This document shows positions 24,900-33,410 of a stretch of 41,893 nucleotides of DNA, piece after piece (within the stretch, counting starts at the first letter, position 1; each line of letters starts with the position of its first letter). Source of the DNA: Rhodospirillales bacterium. GTDB taxonomy: Bacteria > Pseudomonadota > Alphaproteobacteria > Acetobacterales > Acetobacteraceae. The stretch covers positions 1 to 41,893 of the forward strand of contig JANXVC010000532.1 in NCBI GenBank assembly GCA_025351925.1, read 5' to 3'. A program made the position numbers and the translations under genes. The notes beneath the pieces were generated by a model. It was not told the DNA's origin, did not search any database, and saw nothing but the letters and a program-made list of their open reading frames with translations.

Positions 24900-26546
24900 T
24901 TACTCAGCCGCGGCAGATGCCACCGGCGGGTACCCTTTCTCTAAACTCAAGGTCAGGCTAAAGCCTTCATAGCCGTTGGCTGCAACGGTGTCGCAGGTCT
25001 GCCGGTAAACCCCGACCCCGCCGATATAGGGCATGAACACCCGTGGCTTGCCCTCGATATTGGCGCCCATGTACCAGGAGTTCGCCTGAGGATATAGCGT
25101 CTGGTGGGCCACCTCGTTGACGTGCGCCACCCAGGCCTGCTCAGCCGCGGCGGTCGCCTCCATGCAGGCGATCCCTTGCGACCGGAGGTAGGCGAGGCAA
25201 TTGGCGATCCACTCCACGTGCTGCTCGATCGAGACGATCATGTTGCTGAGCACCGAGGGGCTGCCGGGTCCGGTGATGGTGAACAGATTGGGGAACCCGG
25301 CCGTCATCAGGCCGAGGTAGGTGCGCGGCCCCTCCGCCCATTTCTGCGCGAGCGGTAGTCCGTCCCGGCCACGGATATCGACCTTGAGCAGCGAGCCCGT
25401 CATGGCGTCGAAGCCGGTGGCATAGACGATGCTGTCCACCGCGTATTCCGCGTCCTGCGTGCGGATGCCGCCTTGTGTCACGGCCTCGATTGGTGAGGCG
25501 CGCAGGTTCACCAGCGTCACGTTGCTGCGGTTGAACGTCTCATAATAGCCGGTATCGACGCAGATGCGCTTGGTGCCAATGGGGTGGTTGGTTGGCAGCA
25601 GCAGCTCGGCGACCGTCGGGTCATGCACGATCGAGCGGATGCGGTCGCGGACGAACTCGGCGGCGGTGTCGTTCGACGCCTTGTTCACCGCGAGATCGTT
25701 GTAGGCGCTGAGCAGGCTGATGCCGCCGGTCTGCCAGCGTGCCTCGTACTCGCGCTGCCGCTCCTCTGCGCTGACCGCCATGGCGGAGGTCTCGCCGAAA
25801 TTGTAGATGATGCCGGATTTCAGCGTGCGCGCCCGTTCCCGGCGTTCGGGGTAGCTCGACTTCCACTCGTGCTCGTACTCCGGCCGCAGCGGCCCGTTGC
25901 GCGCCGGCACGCTGAAGTTCGGCGTGCGCTGGAAGACGAAGACGTGCGCCGCCTGCTCGGCAATGACCGGGATCGACTGGATCGCCGAGGATCCAGTGCC
26001 GATGACCGCGACCCGCTGTCCCGTGAAGTCCACGCCCTCATGCGGCCACTGCCCGGTGTGGTACGACTTGCCGCCAAAGCCGTCGATCCCTGTGATGTCC
26101 GGCACCCGCCCTGCCGACAGGCAGCCGGTCGCCATGATGCAGAACGCCGCTGAGACATGGTTTCCACGGTCAGTCTTGATCGACCAGCGGCCGGCGGCCT
26201 CGTCGAACACTGCGCTGGTAACCCGGGTGCCGAACTGGATGTCGCGCCGCAGGTCAAAGCGGTCCGCGACGTGGCTGGCGTAGCGCAGGATCTCCGGCTG
26301 GCCGGCGAACCGCTCGGTCCAGCGCCATTCTTGCTGCAGCTCGTCGGAGAATGAGAACGAGTACTGCATGCTCTCGACATCGCAGCGCGCGCCGGGGTAG
26401 CGGTTCCAGTACCAGGTGCCGCCAACGTCCGCGCCGGCCTCGAACACCTGGGCCGACAGGCCGAGGCCGCGCAGCCGATGCAGCATATACAGACCAGCGA
26501 ACCCAGCCCCGACAATCACAGCATCAACAATCCTCGTCTCGGACAT
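24900..26546 (-). CDS. Baeyer-Villiger-type flavin monooxygenase
   Basis: A 548-residue FAD/NADPH monooxygenase. The FAD Rossmann motif GAGFAG is at residues 13-18, the Baeyer-Villiger fingerprint FGGKSYHTGQWP at 157-168, and the NADPH Rossmann motif GTGSSA at 183-188, followed by VFQRTPNFSVPARN. The ATG-rich loop VGGTWYWNRYPGARCD is typical of cyclohexanone-monooxygenase relatives. It would insert oxygen next to a ketone to give an ester or lactone. It is convergent with the ABC importer and divergent from the NRAMP gene. With an esterase and acyl-CoA dehydrogenases nearby it suggests cyclic ketone catabolism (inference). Confidence 0.93.
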   Translation of the reverse strand: MSETRIVDAVIVGAGFAGLYMLHRLRGLGLSAQVFEAGADVGGTWYWNRYPGARCDVESMQYSFSFSDELQQEWRWTERFAGQPEILRYASHVADRFDLRRDIQFGTRVTSAVFDEAAGRWSIKTDRGNHVSAAFCIMATGCLSAGRVPDITGIDGFGGKSYHTGQWPHEGVDFTGQRVAVIGTGSSAIQSIPVIAEQAAHVFVFQRTPNFSVPARNGPLRPEYEHEWKSSYPERRERARTLKSGIIYNFGETSAMAVSAEERQREYEARWQTGGISLLSAYNDLAVNKASNDTAAEFVRDRIRSIVHDPTVAELLLPTNHPIGTKRICVDTGYYETFNRSNVTLVNLRASPIEAVTQGGIRTQDAEYAVDSIVYATGFDAMTGSLLKVDIRGRDGLPLAQKWAEGPRTYLGLMTAGFPNLFTITGPGSPSVLSNMIVSIEQHVEWIANCLAYLRSQGIACMEATAAAEQAWVAHVNEVAHQTLYPQANSWYMGANIEGKPRVFMPYIGGVGVYRQTCDTVAANGYEGFSLTLSLEKGYPPVASAAAE

Positions 26547-26708
26547 GCCAGCTCCCTAAAGTTTATGACGCCCTGCAACCCGGAGTAGCACCGGAACAGC
26601 GATGCAGAATTGGGGAGCGCCTTGCATTCCTGTCAAGCGTGCCCCGACGATGGCCGCTCTTGCCCGCCATGGCGGTTGTTGATAATCACTCGCAACACAC
26701 AGCCTTTG

Positions 26709-27959
26709 GTGAAGTCCTTGTCCACCCGCGTCCTCGCCACGCCGCTCCGTCGCCGCCTGCTTGCCACCCTGGGTCCGGGGCTGCTGGTCATGCTCGCCGA
26801 CACGGACGCCGGCAGCATCATCACCGCCGCCCAAAGCGGCGCGCAGTGGGGCTACAAGCTGCTGGCCCTGCAGATTCTGCTGATCCCCGTCCTGTTCATC
26901 GTGCAGGAGCTCACCCTGCGCCTCGGCTTGGTGACCGGGCGCGGGCATGGCGAGCTGATACGCGACACCTTCGGGCGCGGCTGGGCCTGGCTGTCGGTCG
27001 GCACCCTCATGCTGGCCTGCATCGGCGCGATCGTCACCCAGCTTTCTGGTTTAGCCGGCATCGCGTCGCTGTTCGGCCTGCCGGTCCCGCTGATGATGGC
27101 GGCCGTCGTGACCCTGCTGCTGGTGATGATCGGGCTCGGCAGCTACCACATGGTCGAGCGGGTCGCGATCGCCCTGGGCCTGTTCGAGCTGGCCTTCGTC
27201 GCCGTCGCCTGGCGGGCGCATCCGAGCCTGCCGGAGATCGCGGCGCAGCTCAGCCAGGCGCCGCTGACCGACCCAAAATACCTCTATCTCGTGGCCGCCA
27301 ACCTCGGCGCGGTGATCATGCCGTGGATGATCTTCTACCAGCAATCCGCCGTGCTGGACAAAGGCCTCGGCCCAGCCGACCTCAAGGTCGCCCGCTGGGA
27401 CACCGCGGTCGGCGCCGTTATCACCCAGGTCATCATGGCCTCGGTGCTGATCGCCGTCGCCGCGACCGTTGGGCGGACCAGCCCCAACACCCCGCTCAAT
27501 GACGTGCCGCAGATCGCCCACGCGCTGATCTCGTTCCTGGGCGACGACGTCGGCCGCGTGGTGTTCGCCGCCGGCATGGCGGGCGCGTCCCTGGTCGCCA
27601 CCATCGTCGTGTGCCTGACCGCCGCATGGGGCGTGGGCGAGGTCGCCGGCTATAAGCGCTCGCTCGAGCACCATCCGCTGGAGGCGCCCTGGTTCTACGG
27701 CATCTTCGCGGTGTGCCTGATCGCCGGCGGCGTCCTGGTCGCCTCGGGCGTCAACCTGGTCGAGCTCTCCGTCGCGGTCGAGGTGATGAACGCGCTGCTG
27801 CTGCCGCTCGTGCTGGGCTTTCTCTATCTTTTGGCGGTGAAGACCCTGCCGCATCCGTATCGTCTGCAGGGCGCCTACAAATGGGTCGTTGGGGCCGTCG
27901 TGGGAGTCACCGCGTGCTTTGGCTTCTACGCCGGCATCACTGGAGCGTTCGGCGGTTGA
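26709..27959 (+). CDS. Divergent NRAMP-family metal transporter
   Basis: A 416-residue membrane protein with about eleven hydrophobic segments and the NRAMP fold order. The first helix carries LADTDAGSIITAAQSG where manganese/iron NRAMPs have DPGN, and the sixth helix carries IMPWMIFYQQ (Met204-Pro-Trp206) where they have MPH. This pair of substitutions is typical of NRAMP-related proteins outside the classical Mn/Fe group, some of which carry magnesium, so the substrate is uncertain. The start is GTG 26709; no good ribosome binding site is visible. The upstream gap has TGTTG-11-CAACA (26677-26697), a weak operator-like repeat. Confidence 0.85.
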   Translation: MKSLSTRVLATPLRRRLLATLGPGLLVMLADTDAGSIITAAQSGAQWGYKLLALQILLIPVLFIVQELTLRLGLVTGRGHGELIRDTFGRGWAWLSVGTLMLACIGAIVTQLSGLAGIASLFGLPVPLMMAAVVTLLLVMIGLGSYHMVERVAIALGLFELAFVAVAWRAHPSLPEIAAQLSQAPLTDPKYLYLVAANLGAVIMPWMIFYQQSAVLDKGLGPADLKVARWDTAVGAVITQVIMASVLIAVAATVGRTSPNTPLNDVPQIAHALISFLGDDVGRVVFAAGMAGASLVATIVVCLTAAWGVGEVAGYKRSLEHHPLEAPWFYGIFAVCLIAGGVLVASGVNLVELSVAVEVMNALLLPLVLGFLYLLAVKTLPHPYRLQGAYKWVVGAVVGVTACFGFYAGITGAFGG

Positions 27960-27993
27960 CTGCGTTGAACGCGAAGGCCGTAACCGGAGGGGA

Positions 27994-28983
27994 ATGACAA
28001 CAATGAAGGCGTGGCTCGTAGAGGAAATCACCGAGGCCGGCGCCATGCGCCTGGTGGAGCGTCCGGCGCCGGAGCCGGGGCCGCAGGACTACCTGGTGCA
28101 AATGGAGGCGGCGGGGGTGAATTTCCTCGATACCCTCATGCTGCGCGGCCGCTACCAGCGCAAGCCGGCCCTGCCCTTCGTGCCCGGCGTGGAGGTCGTT
28201 GGAACCATCGTCGCGGCCGGCGCCGACGCACCGCTCGCGGCCGGCACCCGGATTTGCGCCAGCATCGAAACCGGCGCCTTTGCCGAGCAGGCGCTGGTGC
28301 CGGCCAGCGCGGCGCACCCAGTGCCCGATGACGTCCCGGGCGAGGCGGCGCTGGTGCTGCTCGGCGTCAATTATCCAACCGGCTACTATGCGCTGCACAA
28401 CCGCGCGGGCATGCAGGCCGGCGAGACGGTGCTGGTGCACGCGGCGGCCGGCGGCGTCGGCAGTGCCGCTGTGCAGCTCGCCAAGGCCGCCGGCTGCCGG
28501 GTGATCGCGACGGCGGGCACGGCGGAGAAGCGCGAGATTTGCCGCGGGCTCGGCGCTGACGAGGTAATCGACTACACGTCGCCGGACTGGGTGGACCGGT
28601 TGCGTGCGGCGACGGGCGGGGCCGGGGCGGATGTCATCTATGATCCCGTAGGCGGCGAGACCGGCGTGCAGAGCATGCGCTGCCTGGCCTGGCGCGGACG
28701 CTATCTGGTGATCGGCTTTGCCGCTGGCGCCATCCCGGAGCTGCCGGCCAACCGGCTGCTGCTCAAGGACGCCTCGGCGATGGGCGTGTTCTGGGGCGAG
28801 GTCACCAAGCGCGACCCTATCGCGGCACAACAGGTGACTGACGCCGTATTGGAATTGTATCGCGCCAACCTCCTGTCGCCGCTGATTGGCGGGCGCTTCC
28901 CACTACAGGACACGCGCGAGGCGCTGGACCGGCTCGGGCGTCGCGAGACCGTCGGCAAGATCCTGATCTGTCCGGCCACTTGA
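27994..28983 (+). CDS. Zinc-free alcohol dehydrogenase / NADPH:quinone oxidoreductase-like protein
   Basis: A 329-residue medium-chain dehydrogenase/reductase of the quinone oxidoreductase subgroup. The N-terminal GroES-like domain (PFVPGVEVVGTIVAAG) lacks the zinc-binding cysteines, and the cofactor domain has the NADPH motif AAAGGVGSAAVQLAKAAG, followed by DVIYDPVGG. It reduces quinones or activated double bonds. ATG 27994 follows a GGAGG ribosome binding site. Its stop overlaps the TTG start of the next gene (TTGA), so the pair is co-translated. Confidence 0.92.
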   Translation: MTTMKAWLVEEITEAGAMRLVERPAPEPGPQDYLVQMEAAGVNFLDTLMLRGRYQRKPALPFVPGVEVVGTIVAAGADAPLAAGTRICASIETGAFAEQALVPASAAHPVPDDVPGEAALVLLGVNYPTGYYALHNRAGMQAGETVLVHAAAGGVGSAAVQLAKAAGCRVIATAGTAEKREICRGLGADEVIDYTSPDWVDRLRAATGGAGADVIYDPVGGETGVQSMRCLAWRGRYLVIGFAAGAIPELPANRLLLKDASAMGVFWGEVTKRDPIAAQQVTDAVLELYRANLLSPLIGGRFPLQDTREALDRLGRRETVGKILICPAT

Positions 28984-29873
28984 GCAAAGCGGCGATCTCG
29001 ACCCGGCGCATCGAGGCAAACGGGCAGGTTTTTACGGTCGATGAGGCCGGCGAGGGCGACGCGGTCGCGCTCTGCCTGCACGGCTTTCCCGAAAGCCGGT
29101 TCTCCTGGCGGTTCCAGCTTCCGATGCTGGCCGCGGCTGGATGGCGGGCAGTCGCCCCGGACCTGCGCGGCTACGGCGACAGCAGCCGGCCGACGGAGCG
29201 TGAGGCCTATCGCCTGGAGCACTTGGTGGCAGATGCGGCCGCACTGTTCGATGCCTGCGGCGCACGCCGGCGTTTGCTCGTGGCGCACGATTGGGGCGCT
29301 TTGATCGCCTGGACCTTCGCCATGCAGCGGACCCGGCGGCTCGACGGCTTGGTCATCATGAACGTGCCGCACCCGGCGGTGTTCCGCCGTGTCCTGCGCC
29401 ACTCATGGGCGCAGCGCCGGCGGTCGTGGTACGTGGCGTTCTTCCAGCTTCCCCGGCTCCCCGAGGCATTGCTCACAGCCGGGCACGCCCGCGCCGTTGC
29501 CCAGGCGTTCAGCGGCATGGCCGTCAACAAATCAGCGTTCCCGCCCGAGGTGCTGGAGCACTACCGGCGGAATGCGTTGGTGCCCGGCGCCATGACTGCG
29601 ATGCTCAACTATTACCGGGCCAATTTCGCCGTGCTCTCCGATGACCGGGCGCCTACGCCGCTGATCGACACTTCGACGCTGATGATCTGGGGCGAGGAGG
29701 ACACGGCGCTCGGGCTGGAGCTGACCGAGGGCTACGCGCCGTATGTGGCGGATTTCACCCTGGAACGCCTGCCCGGCGTCTCGCATTGGGTGCAGCAGGA
29801 GGCGCCTGCGGCCGTGAACGAACGCCTGCTTGCATGGCTGAATCGGAAAGGCCTCTTTGACGCGGGCCAGTAG
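28980..29873 (+). CDS. Alpha/beta hydrolase, epoxide-hydrolase-like
   Basis: A 297-residue hydrolase with HGFPES (residues 34-39, oxyanion region) and an aspartate nucleophile, Asp104 in VAHDWGALIAW, as in soluble epoxide hydrolases and haloalkane dehalogenases rather than esterases. The catalytic His is in GVSHWVQQE near residue 267. The cap contains the two-tyrosine style segment ALLNYYRANF. The start is TTG 28980, overlapping the upstream stop. It would hydrolyse an epoxide to a diol; the dehalogenase alternative is less likely because the HGFPES motif is of the hydrolase type. Confidence 0.88.
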   Translation: MSKAAISTRRIEANGQVFTVDEAGEGDAVALCLHGFPESRFSWRFQLPMLAAAGWRAVAPDLRGYGDSSRPTEREAYRLEHLVADAAALFDACGARRRLLVAHDWGALIAWTFAMQRTRRLDGLVIMNVPHPAVFRRVLRHSWAQRRRSWYVAFFQLPRLPEALLTAGHARAVAQAFSGMAVNKSAFPPEVLEHYRRNALVPGAMTAMLNYYRANFAVLSDDRAPTPLIDTSTLMIWGEEDTALGLELTEGYAPYVADFTLERLPGVSHWVQQEAPAAVNERLLAWLNRKGLFDAGQ

Positions 29874-29886
29874 CTGACGCTGTAGG

Positions 29887-30156
29887 TTACCCGAAGAGTC
29901 GTTGCTTCGAAGGAAGGCGGGTCGCAACCAGCCGTTCCTCCACCCGCTTGATCGCCTCCACTACCGTTTTCCCAGTCTTCGCCACGTTGGGATCGGAGTG
30001 CGCGAGCAGCCGGTCCACAACGAGGAGCGCCGGTGCGAGCATCCCACGCAGATCGTGGCGCAACGCCGACATCGTCGCCTCAAGTTCCACCAGCCGAGCA
30101 AGCTTCGCGTCCACGTCCTGATCCGGCGGTCCCGGCGCTCTTCGAACGGCCGTCAT
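29887..30156 (-). CDS. DHp-only protein (histidine-kinase-like phosphoacceptor helix pair)
   Basis: An 89-residue helical protein. Residues 16-80 form two predicted helices, and the sequence ALRHDLRGMLAP (His34) matches the H-box of histidine kinase dimerisation domains. No ATP-binding domain follows. It could be a phosphotransfer or decoy dimerisation module for another kinase, such as the hybrid kinase at the right end, but no partner is adjacent. It converges with the hydrolase gene with a 13-base gap. The start codon ATG 30156 has only a weak ribosome binding site. Assignment rests on the H-box-like motif and helical pattern. Confidence 0.65.
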   Translation of the reverse strand: MTAVRRAPGPPDQDVDAKLARLVELEATMSALRHDLRGMLAPALLVVDRLLAHSDPNVAKTGKTVVEAIKRVEERLVATRLPSKQRLFG

Positions 30157-30310
30157 GTCAGGATCGCTTCACGGGTTGCTCGAAGTCGCATGTCGAGTTG
30201 GATGTGCAACAAATTCGGTGTCGTTCGCAAGTGGATATATTTGGAAAGCTTGAAGCCCACGCGCGGACTCGGGAGTCCCCCTGTCGCAGTGTCCGGAACG
30301 CTAACAAGGT

Positions 30311-31039
30311 TTACACTGGCAAAGTAGCCGGATCGGTGCCGCTCATGCCTGTGGCGGATTGGAGCAACCCCTGTCCGGTCGGGCATAGATCCAGCAGCGG
30401 GCAGCGGACGCAGGCCGGCTTGCGGTAGAAGCAGCAGCGCTGGCCGTGCAGCATCAGCACCTCGTGGTTGTCATAGATGTGCTGGGCGTCCCAATCGGGC
30501 GGCAGCTGCGCCGCCAGCACGCGGTGCGACGGGCCGACGGCCAGCCCCGACGGGATTAGCCCGGTGCGTGCGGCAACCCGGTGGTGGTGGCTGTCCACCG
30601 GCAGCGCCGGGCGGCGCAGCGTGCTGAAGCTGAGCACGGCGGCGCTGGTTTTCGGGCCGACGCCGGGCAGGCGCTCGAGCCAGGCGCGCGCGTCCTCGAC
30701 CGACAGTTCCGTCAGAAAGTCGAGCGACAGAACGCCACGCTCGGCCTCAATCGCGCGCAGGATCGCTTGGATGCGCGGCGCCTTCTGCTCCGGCCAGGTG
30801 ACGCGGGAGATCGTCGCCTGAATGTCCGTTGTGGGAGCCGCGGCGACGCCGGCCCAATCGGGGAAGCGCTCCCGCAGCGTCTTGAAGGCTGCCCCGCTAT
30901 CGGCATTTCGGGTGCGGTGGGACAGCAGCGAGCTGACGAGCTCGCTTAGCGGATCAAGCGAGTGGAAGTAGGCGATGGGACATCCGTAGGCGCGGCAGAG
31001 CCTATGGTGAATCTCCAGCGCTTTCTCATGCAAATCCAT
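30311..31039 (-). CDS. Endonuclease III-like DNA glycosylase/AP lyase
   Basis: A 242-residue HhH-GPD base-excision enzyme. The helix-hairpin-helix LERLPGVGPKTSAAVL supplies the catalytic lysine (Lys130), Asp149 in PVDSHHHRV is the conserved acid, and the [4Fe-4S] cluster is C-x6-C-x2-C-x5-C (Cys203, 210, 213, 219). The usual LLSAQTTD of Nth is LLSHRTRN, so it is probably a paralogous group rather than the housekeeping nth. Cytoplasmic. Transcribed divergently from the acyl-CoA dehydrogenase operon across a 132-base gap. Confidence 0.9.
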   Translation of the reverse strand: MDLHEKALEIHHRLCRAYGCPIAYFHSLDPLSELVSSLLSHRTRNADSGAAFKTLRERFPDWAGVAAAPTTDIQATISRVTWPEQKAPRIQAILRAIEAERGVLSLDFLTELSVEDARAWLERLPGVGPKTSAAVLSFSTLRRPALPVDSHHHRVAARTGLIPSGLAVGPSHRVLAAQLPPDWDAQHIYDNHEVLMLHGQRCCFYRKPACVRCPLLDLCPTGQGLLQSATGMSGTDPATLPV

Positions 31040-31118
31040 CTCGCGGCAACGCCTGGCAAAACGGCCGGTTTCTCCTTGCAGCCCCGGCGGCTGTGTTGTC
31101 GATTGGGGTTAGCGGATG

Positions 31119-31147
31119 TGGCCAAAATGCACGTAATATGGCCAAAA
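31119..31147 (+). promoter_or_regulatory. Direct repeat TGGCCAAAA, candidate operator
   Basis: Two exact copies of TGGCCAAAA (31119-31127, 31139-31147) lie 20 bases apart, about two helical turns, upstream of the acyl-CoA dehydrogenase genes and 25 bases before the first start codon. The inter-repeat contains CGTAATAT, which could be part of a promoter. Repeats on one face of the helix suggest a regulator binding as an oligomer. Confidence 0.45.
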
Positions 31148-31171
31148 GTCTCTGACCGGAGGAGCCTTCCC

Positions 31172-32218
31172 ATGAGCGACCAGCTTGCCGACAGCGCGGA
31201 GCGCCTGTTCGCCGCCAACACCGGCAAAGCGGTCATCCGCGCTGCCGAGGACGGCACGTTTCCGCAGGCCCTATGGGACGCCGTTACCGAGGCCGGGTTC
31301 ACCGCCGCACTGTTGCCAGAGCACACCGGCGGCTACGGCACTACGGTCATGGAGGCGATGGCGCTGCTGCAGATCGCCGCTGCCCACGCCGCGCCGATTC
31401 CGCTTGCCGAGACCATGCTCGCCGGTTGGCTGCTCGCCCAGGCCGGACTGTCGGTCCCGGAGGGGGTGCTGACCCTGGCGCCGGTGCGCGTTCGCGACGT
31501 GCTGACCTTGCGACGGAGTGGTGATGTCTGGCATCTGACGGGGACAGCGTCCCGGATCCCCTGGGCGCGGGACGCAGCGGCAATCGTCGTGCTGGCGGAG
31601 GGGCCGAACGGCCCGGCGGTCGCGCTGCTGTGCCCTGACGGCTTTACTCTGAGCCATGACCGCAACCTGGCCGGTGAGCCTCGAGACACCATCACGATTG
31701 ATGCCATGCTGGCCGCAGATGCGGTCGCGCCGTCGCCTCTCGCCCCCGCGCAGCTGCGTGCAGCGGGCGCCGCGGTACGCACGGTGCAGATCGCCGGCGC
31801 GCTGTCCCGCGCTTTGTCTCTCAGCGTGCAGTATGCACAGACCCGGGTGCAGTTCGGCCGGCCGATCGGCAAGTTCCAGGCGATCCAGCAGAACCTGGCG
31901 ATCCTGGCCGGGCACGCTGCCGCCGCGGTCGCCGCCGCCGACATGGCAGCCGACGCGCTGGCGAACGGCCTCGATCCGTTGCTGGTCGGCGCCGCCAAGG
32001 CACGCGCCGGCGAGGCCGCAAGCGTCGCTGCCGGGCTCGCGCACCAGTCGCATGGGGCGATCGGCTTTACCCAGGAATACGAGCTGCACTTCGCCACGCG
32101 CCGCCTATGGTCCTGGCGCGACGAGTTCGGCAATGAGGCGGAGTGGAACGGCGTGGTCGGACGCGCCGTGCTGGCCGCCGGGCCGGACGGGCTGTGGCCC
32201 GCGCTGACCGCCGCCTGA
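31172..32218 (+). CDS. Acyl-CoA dehydrogenase subunit, short type
   Basis: A 348-residue acyl-CoA dehydrogenase-fold protein, shorter than the usual 380-400. It has the FAD-binding segment TRVQFGRPIGKFQAIQQNLA and the HQSHGAIGFTQEYELHFATRRLW motif of the C-terminal helical domain. ATG 31172 follows GGAGGAG at a good distance. With the next gene it forms a tandem pair, as in the heterotetrameric FadE pairs known from steroid side-chain degradation, where the two active-site halves are split between subunits. The substrate is probably a bulky or cyclic acyl-CoA (inference). Confidence 0.9.
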   Translation: MSDQLADSAERLFAANTGKAVIRAAEDGTFPQALWDAVTEAGFTAALLPEHTGGYGTTVMEAMALLQIAAAHAAPIPLAETMLAGWLLAQAGLSVPEGVLTLAPVRVRDVLTLRRSGDVWHLTGTASRIPWARDAAAIVVLAEGPNGPAVALLCPDGFTLSHDRNLAGEPRDTITIDAMLAADAVAPSPLAPAQLRAAGAAVRTVQIAGALSRALSLSVQYAQTRVQFGRPIGKFQAIQQNLAILAGHAAAAVAAADMAADALANGLDPLLVGAAKARAGEAASVAAGLAHQSHGAIGFTQEYELHFATRRLWSWRDEFGNEAEWNGVVGRAVLAAGPDGLWPALTAA

Positions 32219-32234
32219 TTCGAAAAGCAGGAGC

Positions 32235-33410
32235 ATGGCCGCGATGCAGGCACTCAATTTCACGACGCCGCCGCCCTTTGACCCCGTCGCGGAGGCGCTG
32301 CGCCATGACGTGCGGCAGTTCCTCGCCGTCGAGATGCACGACCGCACGCCGCATCAGCGCGCCGAGTCCTGGAGCGGCAACGACCCGGCGTTCAGCCGCA
32401 AGATGGGTGAGCGCGGCTGGATCGGCATGGCCTGGCCGAAGCGCTATGGCGGGCATGAGCGCACCGCCCTCGAACGCTACGTGGTGTTGGAAGAAATGCT
32501 CGCCGCTGGGGCGCCGGTGGGCCACCACTGGGTCGCCGACCGGCAGAGCGGCCCCAACATCCTGCGCAACGGCACCGAGGCGCAGCGCGAGCAGATCCTG
32601 CCGCGGATCGCCGCCGGCGAGTGCTCGTTCTGCATCGGTATGAGTGAGCCGGACAGCGGCTCGGACCTTGCCGCTGCGCGGACCCGGGCACAGCGGGTGC
32701 AGGGCGGCTGGCTGGTGAACGGCACCAAGGTGTGGACATCGGGCGCGCACCGGGCCGACTACATGATCCTGTTCTGTCGCACCGGCGCCAAATCGGAAGG
32801 CGACCGGCACGCCGGGGCGAGCCAGTTCCTGGTCGATATGAATCAGGCGCGGGGCGGCGGCATGACGGTGCGGCCGATCATCGACATGCGCGGCGCGCAC
32901 CACTTCAACGAGGTCGCGATCGGGGACCTGCTGCTGCCGGACGACGCTTTGCTGGGCCAGGAAGGCGACGGCTGGAACCAGGTGACGGCTGAGCTGGCTT
33001 TCGAGCGCAGCGGCCCCGACCGCTTCCTGTCCGCCTTCACTTTGCTGGTGGAGGCCGTGCGCGCCCTTGGCCCCACGGCGCCAGAGCGGGCGGCGGTGGC
33101 GATCGGGCGGCTCACCTCGCACATCCTGGCGCTCCGCCGGCTGTCGCGCTCGGTCGCCGGCATGCTGCAGGCCGGCGAGGACCCGGCGCTGCAAGCGGCA
33201 CTCGTCAAGGATCTCGGCAACGTGCTGGAGCAGGAGACCGTGAAGGTCGTGCGCCTGCTGGTCGATGTCGAGCCGTCGGAAGAGGACGGCAGCCCGCCGC
33301 TGATTGCGGTGCTGGCCCACTTGGTGATGACGGCGCCGTCGTTTTCGCTGCGCGGCGGCACGCGTGAGATCATGCGCGGCATCATTGCCCGGGGGCTTGG
33401 ACTGCGATGA
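32235..33410 (+). CDS. Acyl-CoA dehydrogenase, partner subunit
   Basis: A 391-residue acyl-CoA dehydrogenase. It shows GMSEPDSGSDLAAARTRA (flavin/substrate loop), VNGTKVWTSGAHRADYMILF and the C-terminal SLRGGTREIMRGIIARGLGL. The usual catalytic Glu position of medium-chain enzymes (YEGT) reads RGGT, consistent with a heteromeric type whose base sits elsewhere. It starts 16 bases after its partner and overlaps the next gene by four bases, so the three genes form a tight operon. Confidence 0.92.
   Translation: MAAMQALNFTTPPPFDPVAEALRHDVRQFLAVEMHDRTPHQRAESWSGNDPAFSRKMGERGWIGMAWPKRYGGHERTALERYVVLEEMLAAGAPVGHHWVADRQSGPNILRNGTEAQREQILPRIAAGECSFCIGMSEPDSGSDLAAARTRAQRVQGGWLVNGTKVWTSGAHRADYMILFCRTGAKSEGDRHAGASQFLVDMNQARGGGMTVRPIIDMRGAHHFNEVAIGDLLLPDDALLGQEGDGWNQVTAELAFERSGPDRFLSAFTLLVEAVRALGPTAPERAAVAIGRLTSHILALRRLSRSVAGMLQAGEDPALQAALVKDLGNVLEQETVKVVRLLVDVEPSEEDGSPPLIAVLAHLVMTAPSFSLRGGTREIMRGIIARGLGLR

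Noticed and set aside
26677-26697. Fur- or MntR-like box before the NRAMP gene
   Set aside because: Only TGTTG and CAACA arms plus one GATAAT half-site are present. This is too weak to call a metal-regulator site.
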